Part shown: positions 46,621-57,925 of the stretch, piece by piece
Numbering within the stretch: position 1 is the first letter of the stretch
Layout of the letters: the number at the start of each line of letters is the position of its first letter
From: Endomychus coccineus
Lineage: Eukaryota; Arthropoda; Insecta; Coleoptera; Endomychidae
Length of the DNA stretch: 64,000 nt
Assembly (NCBI GenBank): GCA_958510875.1
Contig: OY294067.1
Span: 32,290,912-32,354,911 of the forward strand
Reading direction: 5' to 3'
The notes under the pieces: generated by a model
What the model saw: the letters and a program-made list of their open reading frames with translations, nothing else
The model's database searches: none
Told to the model about the DNA's origin: nothing
Position numbers and translations under genes: made by a program

Positions 46621-48661
46621 GTGACTTCATCGTCTTACTCGTTCCACTGAAGAGTTTATGAGAAAAGCGCGAAAAAACTACTGTATGAGACTGATCGAAT
46701 TGTTGTCACTGTTCGACCTAGAGCAACATTAACTGAGTCTTTTATCATGAAGAGATTTCCAGATCATTATAACAAACTCAAACTCGAATGTGTTTGTCAT
46801 TCTAAATAAAGCAGTATACTCTCAAGGGAGGTTATTGTTCAATAATAAATTATAATCGATGATAGCATAACAATCAACTTTAGGGTTTTGAAATAAAACT
46901 GAAGAAATTGTAGCTCTCTAACTTATCTACAAGATACCGGACGGGGATTGGAACTTTGTAATGGCTTCTACAAATTACCTGATAGAAAAAAGGTGTTCTC
47001 AAGTGAATCAGAAACTCCACCCTCATAAGGGTGTGCAGGTGAATCAACAGGTGGAAGATAGAGGAGGCGCCAGGTAAAATTATATAAAATGGAAATTGTA
47101 CTAGAAGTTACTTCATAAGAAACCATGAAACAGTCGCTACCCTTGAAATTATTCATATCATGAACAAAATTCAATATATTCGATATAAATGGTAGACAAT
47201 TTCAATAAATGCAGAAGATGATTTTGTTAATAGATCACAGTTGGTGTTAAAAAGCACAACGGTTCGATAAAGGTACACTCACTCACTTGGTATCTAATTT
47301 TGAGGATACCACTCTTTGATAGTGATATAATTGTTGATGTATGGTTATTAAAATGTAAATTTGAGTTTCTTCATATTTTCTTATTAATATGAATAAATTT
47401 ACCAGTAGCGAATGCCGACACTCTAGAATTAAACGTTGAGGTATTTAACGAGAAGCGTTGATTGAAAGTTTCAAATTCAAGACGGTACTTTTGTTTTTTT
47501 AATATGATATCAAAAATCAATTCAATATCAAGGGGAAGGTCTGTTAAAACTGCGGGAAGACCGAAACTATTAGACAATAAACGCTTAAGGTTCAAGCAAG
47601 CGATGTATTGAAAAAAAAATCTCACATTGACGAAATAAATGTGATCTGGTAACTGTTTCTAATAGGAATTCAAATACATAAAAATTGTGAATTAGAGACT
47701 AAACTAAAAGTATCACATTTTTTTCTAAATTCCTAGTTCACATGCCGCCGGTACACAATAACATTTCTGGATTGTAAATGCAGAGAGAGAATGAGGGTCG
47801 GCGGAAGAACAGGTCGACAGGTCTGTAACGTAGACCAGGTTGATTGGAGGAAAACAGCAGGGTTCTCACCGTCCATGACAGAAAGGTGGACATTTACTTT
47901 GGATGTGATTGATGATCTCTCTGTCGAAAACACGTTTACAATGGAGTTTGTAAAATTAAGCGTAGAAGTTTCATTCAAGGTGAACTAATAAATTAGGGGC
48001 GTCCTGCTGAGAATTTGCAATTGTTAATATTTTTAAAATATCACCCATATAAATGCTAATGCTTACAGCTTTTACATCTGTGTCTGCTTATATACTTTGT
48101 GAGACTTCGCCTATTTGAAATACAATTATTCCAGTAGGTACAAAAAATGTAACTTCAATTTGTAGCTAGAAAACTATTTTAAAGGAGAAATGAACCCGAT
48201 TTAAATTTGGTTTTGACGTTTAACCCGTTGTGGGAAACAACTCTACTTTGACCATTGAGAGGAAAATTTTAGCAAGGTAATGCAATTCTGTTGTCTTTAG
48301 TTTATTATATTATCAGTCCAGCATGTTTGACTAAGGTTCTGGATCCAAAAGAAATTCAAAGTTTTCCTTTTCATAAATCCCGGTAGTATATTGTATTCAA
48401 AACTAAAAACATTATAGATAATTTAAGATACGCCTGAACAATAGTATCAGAAACGATAGGAATTACATCTTATGAATTTTGACAAGCCGATGGCTAATAC
48501 AATACATGAAATATGATCAATCGATCATTAAATTCCATCTCATTCGTTAACACAATTTTTCACTATCGGACACTTCTGCGGGCCAAATGTATGATTGTGG
48601 GAACAGAAAATTTATTGGATATGACTTAAAAATAGGCGATGAAAAATAATAAATATACTCT
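46621..48661. other. Interval with exon-like segments, no clear gene
   Basis: A short plus-strand frame (46700-46808, ending ECVCHSK, followed by AATAAAG) and a minus-strand frame at 47371-47625 ending near a GTAAAT donor have protein-like residues but no recognisable domain. The segment 47737-47988 is listed separately. The rest is AT-rich. Confidence 0.3.
47737..47988 (+). other. Candidate terminal exon of an unknown gene
   Basis: A pyrimidine-rich tract and TTCCTAG at 47736 precede an open frame of 83 residues. It begins FTCRRYTITFLDCKCRERMR and ends EFVKLSVEVSFKVN with TAA at 47986-47988, followed closely by AATAAA-like sequence. The base composition is more balanced than the surroundings. 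The minus strand is also open over the same stretch, which weakens the case. I do not recognise the protein. It could be a host last exon or part of an unknown element. Confidence 0.3.
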
Positions 48662-49665
48662 ATGTTATGTCCTCTGACCGTGGAACGTCCCATAAATTTA
48701 AAAATTGTTCGTAATCCACTGGAAATGAATGGCTACCCAAAAACATTTTTCAATCCCATCATTAAAGAAAGAATAAACAAGATCTATAATGGAACGTCAT
48801 ATATAAAAAACATAAACGGTAATACAGATAATTTTATAACATTACCGTACATTCCGGACACCTTAGAGAAAATTGAAAAATGTTAAAAAAAGTATGATAC
48901 ATATGTTGCGCATAAACCTACTAATTGTGTTGGGGAATATTTTTCAAATCTAAAACCTTTAATACCTAAAGATAAACAAACTCACACAGTGAACAAATTA
49001 AATTGTTTAGATTGCGATGGGACTTATACAAGAATCTCTAAACAATATTTACGAAAAAGAATGTATGGCCATAAGTATAGTACAAGAAACAAGAAAATTC
49101 CACCGCCTTTGCTAAACACTATTTTACCTAAGGAAACCCATTATTATAAAAGATCTATTCTGGAGGAATGATTCACATAAAACGTGACTCCAAGTCTGTA
49201 AGTCATAGAACAGACATTCGGTCATCAAGTGAGATTTATTCTAATGTAAATAACTACAACCCTTGCAAATTCCTACATGTCTTTATGATGTTAAAAGTAT
49301 ATCTTAGGTAGAATGCTCAATTAGCAATATTTCTAATCAGACAATCTTTTACTATTACCTCATAAATCGTCAACACCTGGTTCGAAAGTGGATACTTGAG
49401 CGTTATATTTTTTGGTTTCATTCGTTTACAGACTTTGTTTCACATGACTTCGTATATTATAAGAAAATTGCTAAGCAGTGGATTCTTGATACATATTCAT
49501 ATACTTAAAACATTAATATGTAACAATTTCGATTATTCGTGTTATGTGACTTTTTAAATTGAAATTGGTGCGATCGGGACGCTTTGTGATGATACAATTA
49601 GCTTTAAGAAATCCTGTTTTAGATAATACGTCTTCTGATGATGGTCATGACACCAAAACGTACGT
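48662..49665 (+). pseudogene. Penelope-like element, second type, GIY-YIG region (copy D)
   Basis: One frame, with a single TAA at 48884-48886, reads LPYIPDTLEKIEKC, KKYDTYVAHKPTNCVGEYFS, LKPLIPKDKQTHTV, then NKLNCLDCDGTYTRISKQYL. In Penelope-like proteins the linker is followed by vYxlnC..C...YIGqT of the GIY-YIG nuclease. Here the YIGQT position reads YTRIS, so the catalytic motif is damaged. A few hundred bases later, CTGATGATGGTCATGACACC AAAACG (49635-49660) resembles the tail motif of the other Penelope copies. The RT domain is absent. It is a different subfamily from copies A and B. Confidence 0.75.
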
Positions 49666-50722
49666 AAGGACAAAAATAATAAATAATTCATACCTGGGTC
49701 AAGAATCATTATTAATTCTATGTTACATTCAAATTTCATTGAAAGTTCTACATAATTTATTTCACTCACGTTTTATGCTGAAACCTGCTGTCAAGTTTAA
49801 TTTCAAAATTATCTGCTGTATAACCTTAATTTAATATTACCACAAAGCATTGAACTATACTGTGCAAAGTATAGCTCAAACAGTGATCTCTGGAACTTAC
49901 TGCAAAATTGAAAGATGTCAAACTGGAACCTGGTGATACTCTCGTTTTATTCAATATTTCACTATTTACTAATACTCCAATCCCTGAGTCGATAAGCATT
50001 CTGAAGAAATATTAATATCTTCAATAAAAACTGAACAGAATACGTGATCCTTACATCTTTATGTATGAACCAAAATTATTTTAATTTTTCAACAAAAATT
50101 ACTATAAACAAACAAGCCGATGTGCAATGGGTAATGCACTCTCCTTTTTTGGCCAATATTTCTCTAAGCGAACTTGAAACCTTCTTAAAATCAAAATTGA
50201 ATCAGTTTCCAAAAGTTTGGTATAGTTATGTTGACGACATTTTCACGATTACAAGTAAAGATTTTGATTTATATGGCTTTTTGAACACGCTTAATAACCA
50301 ATTTGATTCAATGAGATTCACTGTCGAGATAGAAACAGATAATCAGCTTCCTTTCATTGATACAAGATTAACATTATGAAAGATGGTAATCACTTGGATT
50401 TCGACATCTAAAGAAAACCCACTCAAACAAATAGGTATACCTCGGCGGATTCAGCTACACCATGTAGATATAAAATAGCTTGGTCTAATAGTCTAGTTCA
50501 TGGTCCCTTTGAGCCAGCAAAATTATAACAACGAAGTTGAGAAATTTCAGCAAAATGAGTTGGACAATTTAATTTTCAAACAAAAAAGGATATTGGAACG
50601 TAGTCAATTAACCAATTAGAGCCATTACCTTCAAATATTTCATTAAAATTCAAAAGTTTCACTTACCATTCTTCATTAATTGATAAATCCCATAGTTTTT
50701 TCTAAATATGCAATACAACCAG

Positions 50723-51706
50723 TAGTCGAGTAAAATAGGTATTTCATTACGAAAATCGAACGATATGGACCGATTTTGATGAAACAAAGTGCATTCGATT
50801 CGGGATGACGTCCGGTTAGTTTTTTGTGCAAACTTGTTATTATTTTTTTAACCGAAAAATTGACCAATTTCCAAAATTTCATCAAAACTAACCAGAAATC
50901 CTCAGTTAGGGGTTGTGGAGGTTGTTTTTTTATGTTAAATGTTTAAAAATTTGTTAAAAGGGGGTCGTTACTAATTTAAATCAAAAACAAAATCGAATTC
51001 TAATTTTTTAATTTTTTTATTTGAAATAAATTTCCGCTCATCTAAAATTTCTTTCTATCTTCTCTACTCAGTCTTTTTATATTCCACACAGCATCTTTTA
51101 CATATACTATGGACATATACGTAATAAAAACCGGGCGGGAGTAGCAGGTAGGTATTTTTCTTAAACTATGGAGTTTACACTATACTATAAAACAGCATCT
51201 ATCATATAATAAGATCTCTATGGCATCCACCGCTTCATAGAGCAGCTGTTTATCTAAACCGGTCCCCCTCTCATCCCCCAAAATAAAGACGCGGCAACGT
51301 ATACGTGGTCCACGCTGCTATTGTAATGTTGATACATAATAAATGATCACCACGTGTCACTTACTGTTGGATGCTGCTGTTGTTCAGATTAGTAACATTT
51401 CTCATTCGTTTTATGTGAAAATTATTTTGTTCTGTGGTTCAGTGAATATTATCAGAAACATTTTTTTAATAATTCAAATACATATTGTTCAATAAATAAA
51501 ACATTGCTTTAATAAAGCATGCACGCTGCAAATTAATAAAAGTGTTGTTCGGTTAAAAACATAATAACAAATTTGCACAAAAAACTAACCGGTAAGCTTT
51601 TTTCTAGACGTCATCCCGAATCGAATACACTTTGTTTCATCAAAATCGGTCCATATCGTTCGATTTTCGTAAGTCGGCCTGTTTTAATACCTATTTGACT
51701 CGACTA
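50723..51706. mobile_element. Foldback element 4, TAGTCGAGT ends, CAG duplication
   Basis: TAGTCGAGTAAAATAGGTAT at 50723 pairs with ATACCTATTTGACTCGACTA ending at 51706. Arms of about 140 bp continue through ATGGACCGATTTTGATGAAA CAAAG and the ACTAACCGG block. CAG stands on both sides (50720-50722 and 51707-51709). It sits in Penelope copy E. There is no coding region. The ends match those of elements 18571-20223 and 30551-32080. The shared GATCACGA motif is not obvious here; only GGGGTCGTTACTAATTT near 50962 resembles it. Confidence 0.85.
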
Positions 51707-52106
51707 CAGTTTATAGATCTAAGAACAGGCCAAAACACCGTTTAGGCAACACTTTTGATAAAGTTTCCGATTTCGACAAATCCGGAATTTACAAAATCAA
51801 TTGTGAAGGAACATTTTAACTAGTTATAAGGAACATTTTGCCCAAATAAAGAAAAATAATGGTGAAAAATCAGCGGTAGCCGAACATATTTTGAATACAG
51901 GTCACACCATTTCTCAAGAAAGTTTATCACTTTTAAAACATAGTACAGACAAATATCTAGGTAATTTAGAAGGGATGGAAATGTATAGAGGAAAAAGTAA
52001 TTTATTAAATACCGATTTATCGCCAGCTGAGGGTAACTCATTGTTTACATCATTATCCCGAAACAGTATTTAAATAGACACATTTTGATTCATAATTTAG
52101 CTTACT

Positions 52107-52137
52107 CTGATGATGGCTACTTGGTAGCCGAAAGGTC
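52107..52137 (+). ncRNA. Hammerhead-ribozyme-like motif in Penelope tail
   Basis: CTGATGA (52107-52113) is followed by GGCTAC-TTG-GTAGCC, a six-pair stem, and then GAAA (52130-52133) and GGTCC. CUGAUGA, a stem II and GAAA are the conserved core of hammerhead ribozymes, and Penelope-like elements are known to carry minimal hammerheads in their terminal repeats. Helix III and a clear cleavage triplet pairing could not be confirmed, so activity is uncertain. Confidence 0.45.
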
Positions 52138-52210
52138 CTTAGTACTTTAATAGTATTTTTAGTGGATAAGGGTGATTATATATTATCAAAAGTGGTATAA
52201 TATATCCACA

Positions 52211-52841
52211 GTGTGAACTCTTTTATAGTTTATTAATCACTTCAATAGTTAAACGGAATATTTTCGGGCCCCAATTCAACTATCTTCGTACTTTTATAAT
52301 TTCCGAGATCTCGATGATGAGAATTTGAAACACCCGGTATATATTCTATGTAAGTAAATGATTTCAACGGTTTTTCAATTGCATTGTAAATTATCTATTT
52401 TCGTAAACCAAAGTCCAAAGTGAATTGTGAATAACATGATAAGTTGAATATATTCCCAATGTTATTATTCAACTCATTTTGATATATTGGAGACAAATAT
52501 AGAAAGGCAAGTCGAGATTAGACTGCCCACTCATATTACAGCCAATATAAAAAAAAATCCAACAATTTATAGATACATCTTCCATTACGTGCTGTCCATT
52601 TGAATATTTCCTGAAAGGACGGAATGATAAATATTATTTTAGAAAGTTGTTCAGCAAAGTTCGTCGTATAAAAATTCATGCCAAAGAAAGGTCCGCGGAA
52701 GATAATGTTATTGTGATGTCCAGTTCCCAAGGCTTCTTTTGTGAGTCGAGTGTTTTCTGTGGCAATATAATATATAATTCAATTCGGCATCGATGTGTAT
52801 ATGACATCAATATTCAAATTTGGGGAGTTTACCTTCTGAAG
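52211..52841. other. AT-rich interval without a recognisable gene
   Basis: No recognisable gene. Frames open on both strands at 52536-52889 have no identifiable domain. Confidence 0.4.
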
Positions 52842-53071
52842 TTAAATGTAAGTTTCTGGCGGGCACATCATTCCCGCATCCTATCATAACCAAACAAGGC
52901 CAATATGCAAATGTGGGCGCTGTACCTGCATCGGTCAGTTACGTCAACAATCCATTACGCGCTTCTCTGGTTACAGATACATGGGGTGGTGATTTAGCCG
53001 CCTTCAGTTCTTGTAATCTCCCATGCTACTACCCTTACATTGATTTACTTTGGGAAGGACTACAGAATTAA
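52842..53071 (+). other. Candidate exon of an unknown protein
   Basis: After a possible 3' splice site (TTTACCTTCTGAAG at 52841), an open frame of about 75 residues reads KFLAGTSFPHPIITKQGQY, ANVGAVPASVSYVNNPLRAS, TDTWGGDLAAFSSCNLPC and ends at TAA 53069-53071. The codons are GC-balanced and the residues protein-like, in contrast to the surroundings. I do not recognise the family. It could be a host terminal exon or a captured fragment. Confidence 0.35.
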
Positions 53072-53344
53072 TTACAACTAGTACTGACAACTGATGCAGA
53101 ACCGAATATCAATTATTCAAATATTCAATCACTAGAATAAGTCGTTTATTAATGAAGAAATATACCGGGCGTAACAAAATAGGACTTGAAAGTGCGGTAA
53201 CACTGTTGGTGCTTTATCCTTTTAATGTGATTTTAATGTCAAAATTCTATATCCATTGCAAAACTGTTATACCTAAGTAGGTATTATTGATACCAATTAA
53301 ATGCATCAGAGAAAACTCAACTCTCGTAATTTGTCAACTTTCCT

Positions 53345-53520
53345 CATTTATAATAATAATAATAATAATAAATTGCCTTTATTTTGTACGAAGTAAAAGG
53401 AAAATACAATGTAAAAAAAAGAGAGGCAAGGTTTAGCTTATGCTACTCATACTTAACCTCTAACAAGAATAAAATAAAGAGAAACACTTAAAAGAAAGTA
53501 TAAACTTGCTTACCGAAAAA
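53345..53520 (-). mobile_element. LINE 3' end fragment with (ATT)n tail, minus orientation
   Basis: Read on the minus strand, this ends ACAAAATAAAGGCAATTTAT TATTATT, a common form of LINE tail. The (AAT)n microsatellite at 53351-53371 is that tail. The upstream 150 bp are noncoding. Confidence 0.5.
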
Positions 53521-53640
53521 TCTTGGCTTCGGGATGGATTCCGCGTCACAATAGCTCGACTTGATGTCGACGTTTTGCCAGCCCAACAGATGGCATGTTC
53601 AGGGCAGACTTGAGGCTTGAACTGAAACTGGTTCTACTGG
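53521..53640 (-). mobile_element. Penelope tail in inverted orientation
   Basis: The minus strand matches the Penelope tail at 39590-39690 (CAGTTTCAGTTCAAGCCTCA, then CGTCGACATCAAGTCGAGCT and GACGCGGAATCCATCC). It lies directly upstream of Penelope copy A in the opposite orientation. Inverted terminal copies next to a truncated body are a known arrangement for Penelope-like elements. Confidence 0.75.
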
Positions 53641-53694
53641 TTTTCTACTAGTTTTATCATAAATTCCTTTCATTTCGTTGAATAACTTCAAACG

Positions 53695-54790
53695 CTAAAA
53701 GTTGACCCAGGCGATGTGCTCGTCAGCTTCGACGTCGAATCCCTCTTTACCAATGTTCCCATTCAATCACCCTTTCCATAATTTCTCAATTGTTACCTGC
53801 CAAAGACATTTCAATGAACTTGCTGCCGTTAATTGATTTTTGTTTATCCTCCACATATTTTCTGTACGATGGCAAGTTTTACGAGCAGTCCTCGGGAGCT
53901 GCCATGGGTTCCTCACTTTCTCCAATCATAGCTAATATCTTCATGGAAACTATTGAACAAGATGCCATTGACTCATCTGTTCTCAAGCCAAAATGTTTGT
54001 TTAGATATGTCGACGACACTTTTGTTATTTGGCAACATGGTCGCGAAAAGCTTGTTCCCTTCCTCAATCATTTAAATTCATTACATCCCAATATCCTTTT
54101 TATCATGAAAGTCGAATCGCAAGGCTCACTCCCGCTCCTAGATGCTACTTTAGAACATTCTGTGTATCGAAAACCCACTCATACCGATAGATACTTCAAT
54201 GGTCTTTCCCACCACCACCTTGCCCGGAAGCAATCTGTCAGAAACTCATTGGTCCACAGAGCTGTCAACTTATCTCAACCTCAATCCTTAAAATCAGAAT
54301 TGAAACATTTCTCATCTGCCTTATTATCAAACAATTTCTCCCATTACAACATTCAAAAAGCCATAAAGAAATACACTTCGCCTAAAATTTCAAATCGACC
54401 TGAGCCACAAACCCTCCCGCCAGCTTAATTCACTGCCTATCTTCCATATATTGAAAATATAACAGATAGAATTTCCAAAATCCTTAAAAAACATAATATT
54501 TCTACCCGGTTTTCCACACTCACAAAATTATCTCAGTTTTACAAACCTATCAAAGATCCCCTTCCTTCTCTTCACTTAGAAGGTGTTATAGCATTCCCTG
54601 TTCTTGCGGTAAAGTCTACATTGGTGAAACAGGTCGTACAGTAGCTACTCGTGTGAAAGAACATGAGCGCTGTACAAGGCTCCGTGACAACAGCAGATCT
54701 GAACTTGCGGAACACAAGTTTGACACTAATCATCAAATCCTTTTCGAAAATACTAAAATCCTAGCCCGAGCCCCGAACTTCATTACAATA
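53695..54790 (+). pseudogene. Penelope-like element, RT plus GIY-YIG (copy A)
   Basis: The start reads [20 protein letters not shown] (motif A, Asp present), with a shift near 53775. The long frame ending at 54428 has YEQSSGAAMGSSLSPIIANIF (motif B), CLFRYVDDTFVIW (catalytic YVDD) and LPLLDATLEHSVYRKPTHTD. After a stop and shifts, the GIY-YIG nuclease reads IPCSCGKVYIGETGRTVATR and continues VKEHERCTRLRDNSRSELAEH. Both catalytic domains are recognisable and only a few mutations break them. The 5' part of the RT is missing and the copy ends abruptly near 54790. Confidence 0.88.
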
Positions 54791-55345
54791 TAAAATGATA
54801 CAAAATATAAATCATGAATTACCTCTCCAAGATCAAGATATCATGAAGAAAACTGATAAAAACTTCAGAACCATCGATGAGACAAACTATTTATAACACA
54901 AGTACCGGTCTACTGAGATAAAAATGGTTGTCTAAGACATTTGGTATCTAACAAACAATAAGCTATTTTATTGTCACAGTTATCACTTCACCTAATCTCT
55001 TAAGCTATATTTTGTTAATTGTTCGCAGCTCAAATAAAACAATAAATTCTATGACTGTATTTTCTGTATGTAAATACTTAGCACGAATAGATTCACTGAC
55101 TGACCAACGAATTCTTCACTGCAATCGTCACCAACGTTTGTCAAGACAGCTATGGTATGCGTAACCCTAAAAAGTAGTTTAATAATGAGTTTCTCATTAC
55201 TCATTCACTTTATAGAAAACAGTAGATTTGACATTTTCTATATTTACTACAGAAAATGATAATGGTTTTCACAACTATCATACGAGACAAGCTAATGGAT
55301 TACAATTACTTTTCTGGACTCTATATATCGCAACACCGAGGTTAA
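54791..55345. other. Interval without a recognisable gene
   Basis: AT-rich sequence between Penelope copy A and the LINE at 55346; no feature seen. Confidence 0.4.
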
Positions 55346-57550
55346 TAAAAATGGGATCTTTTTATAGAGCAATATAAAAAATTATTTGAACAAAATTTTC
55401 CATTAAAAAAATACAAAATTTGCAGTACGAGCAAAAAAATTAAAGTAAAAAATCAGGAGTTAGACTCTTTAAAAAATTCCCTAGATCTATTAAATATAAT
55501 CTCAAAATTCAATCCAAATAATAATGTACTATATAAAAAGCTAAAACAAAATTATGACTCATTAATAATAACTCAAAGACAAAAACTCTTAAAAAAGCAA
55601 ATACTAAACTCAAGTAATAAATCAAAAACCACCTGGAATATTGTAAATAAAGTATGTAATAAAAATAAGAAAAATAATGATATAAAAATTACGGGCGATT
55701 TAAATAAAGTTGTAAACGATTTAAATGATTTCTTTATAAATTCTGGAAAAAGGTTATACAATGATAAAAATAATCAAGAACCTTATGTTTGTCCCATTGA
55801 ACCTCTGTCGAATAGTCTTTATCTTTATCCAGTCACAGAAGATGAGATAATAAAGGGTTGTAATCAGCTGCAAAATAAGTTTAGTTTTGGTGTTGACGGC
55901 ATTCCCCTAACTATTCTTAGATTCTCATTAACAAAAATACAAAAAATATTATGTCATATTATAAATTGTATATTTGAAAATGGTATATTTCCCGACGCTT
56001 TAAAGGTAGCAATAGTAAAGCTTTTGTATAAAAAAGGAGACTGCGAGGACTTGGGTAGCTATCGGCCTATTAGCCTACTTTCTTCGTTTGCCAAACTGGT
56101 AGAAAAAATTTTGAGTCAGTTAGTAGGTTTTTTTACAAAATTCAAAATTTTTAACAAAAGTCAACATGGCTTTCTTAGGAGCCGAAGTACAATGACAGCT
56201 GTTTTCGAATTTACTAGATTTGTGTTAAAGGCTTTGGATAATCAAGAGATACCTTGTGGAATTTTCTTAGACTTATCCAAAGCCTTTGACTGTATAGATC
56301 ACACAATTTTAATCAAAAAACTGAAAAATTACGGTATACGAGGGAAACAGTTGTCAATTATAGTCAGCTACTTAAAAGATAGAAACCAAGTTGTAGAAAT
56401 GAACCAGAACCAATACATATCAAAAAAAAATATATTGAAATGGGAGTGCCACAGGAATCTATATTAGGGCCTCTTCTCTTTCTAATATTTATCAATGATT
56501 TGCCTATAATAATATCGGAAAGTGGTCATACCTCGATAAACTATGCGGACGACGAGAATGTTGCCATTAAAAGTAACAATATTGAGAATTTGAATCAAGA
56601 GTTGATCCTAGTGCTGACAGAGATTGAAAATTGGTGTCAAGTCAATAAACTTGTAATTAACAAGTCAAAAACAAAGTGTGTGATTTTTCAAACTGATAAG
56701 TCGAATATTGGAATTCCAAAAACTCTTACTTTGAATAACCAAATTATTGACGTAGATAATAGTACTAAATTTTTGGGACTTATTATAGACAAAAATTTGA
56801 ATTGGTATGAACAAATAACATCTCTTTCGAAAAGACATAAATCTAAACTATACGTATTAAGAACTTTAAAAAAAATCGGTGGCCAGGAAACTCTAATGGT
56901 TGTCTATTACGCCTTTTTTCAGTCTCTGATAACTTATGGGATTACTTTCTGGGGTAACAGATTTTGATTCTACAAAAAATGGCAATACGCATAATTTATG
57001 GCCTGAGGCATCGAAACTCCTGTAAAGGTACTTTTCCCAAATTCAATATTTTAACTGTTCCGGCACTTTATATCTCGGAAAGTCTTATGTTCAACTTCAG
57101 AAACAAACACTATTCGGCAGAGTATGAAAACGGACAAATATATGAAACTCGTAAGATTTTATATCTTTACCCAGAGGTTGACTTAACATTATATCAAAAA
57201 AATATGGAATACATGAGCCTTAAGCTTTTTAACAAACTTCCAAATGAGATTAAAGAGATTAAGGAATTAAAAAAATTCAAAGCAGCTGTTACTAAATTGC
57301 TAATAACTTTAGAACCTTATACAGTTGCAGATTTTTTAGAACAATAAGTCTGTATATTATGTGCTAACATTTTACGATGATAGTGTTTCTATATTATTTA
57401 TTATTTGTTTATATATGTATATATATGTAGTGAAGTGTATATACATATAGTTACTACGACGTTTTTTAATATTGTATTGTTCATGTTTATTTTTTAAATG
57501 TAGACAAACCATGTTGAAATAAAGATTATTATTATTATTATTATTATTAC
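55346..57550 (+). pseudogene. 5'-truncated LINE with near-complete RT and (ATT)n tail
   Basis: One frame stays open from 55346 to 56467, covering the pre-RT linker (QLQNKFSFGVDGIPLTILRF) and RT motifs YRPISLLSSFAKLVEKIL, QHGFLRSRSTMTAV and FLDLSKAFDCIDHTIL (motif A Asp). A run of nine A near 56430 shifts to the next frame: GVPQESILGPLLFLIFINDL, NYADDENVAIK (catalytic DD) and FLGLIIDKNLNWYEQ. A second shift near 56965 leads to the C-terminus (LKLFNKLPNEIKEIKELKKF, stop 57345-57347). A 200-bp 3' UTR ends in AAATAAAG and (ATT)n at 57523-57550. The endonuclease half is absent. Only two frame changes, so it is among the younger retroelements here. The clade (CR1/RTE/Jockey-like) is not certain. 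Confidence 0.87.
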
Positions 57551-57925
57551 AATGACCTATCTATAAAGGAATTTTGTTTTTTAATAAAATAAATTCTCTA
57601 ATTTCAGGTTAAACGGGAAACGCGCCTTTATGTTTTAGGAAACCAAGCGTTCCATTCTGTGGAAGAATTTTCAAATTGTAAATTATATTCTCTGAAATAA
57701 ATTGTCTGCAATATTAATATTTTTGAGGTGTAATCCATTACTGAATATACAATAAATAAATAAATAATATGCACATTTCACAGGAGCAATTCGCACCTGT
57801 ATTTTATTTTCGATTATAGCAGAAGTGATTTCAATTTATAAAAACGATGCCAAAGTTCAACAAGAATGGTACAACAGCAAATCCTTCAAGGATATTCACG
57901 TTCGGATAATATAATTTGAATAGTA

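Larger units (their letters stand above)
49920..52210 (+). pseudogene. Penelope-like element, RT and GIY-YIG (copy E), split
   Basis: RT blocks run KLEPGDTLVLFNISLFTNTP (motif A, here with Asn in place of the usual Asp of SFDV), SPFLANISLSELETFLKSKL, then YSYVDDIFTI (intact catalytic YVDD), then TVEIETDNQLPFIDTRLTL with a stop near 50377. Decayed sequence follows to about 50720. After the foldback 50723-51706, the GIY-YIG part appears as KSGIYKINC, a deletion, and NNGEKSAVAEHILNTGHTIS to a stop near 52071. The tail has the hammerhead-like motif at 52107-52137. It belongs to the same subfamily as copy D and is broken by frameshifts and deletions. Confidence 0.8.
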
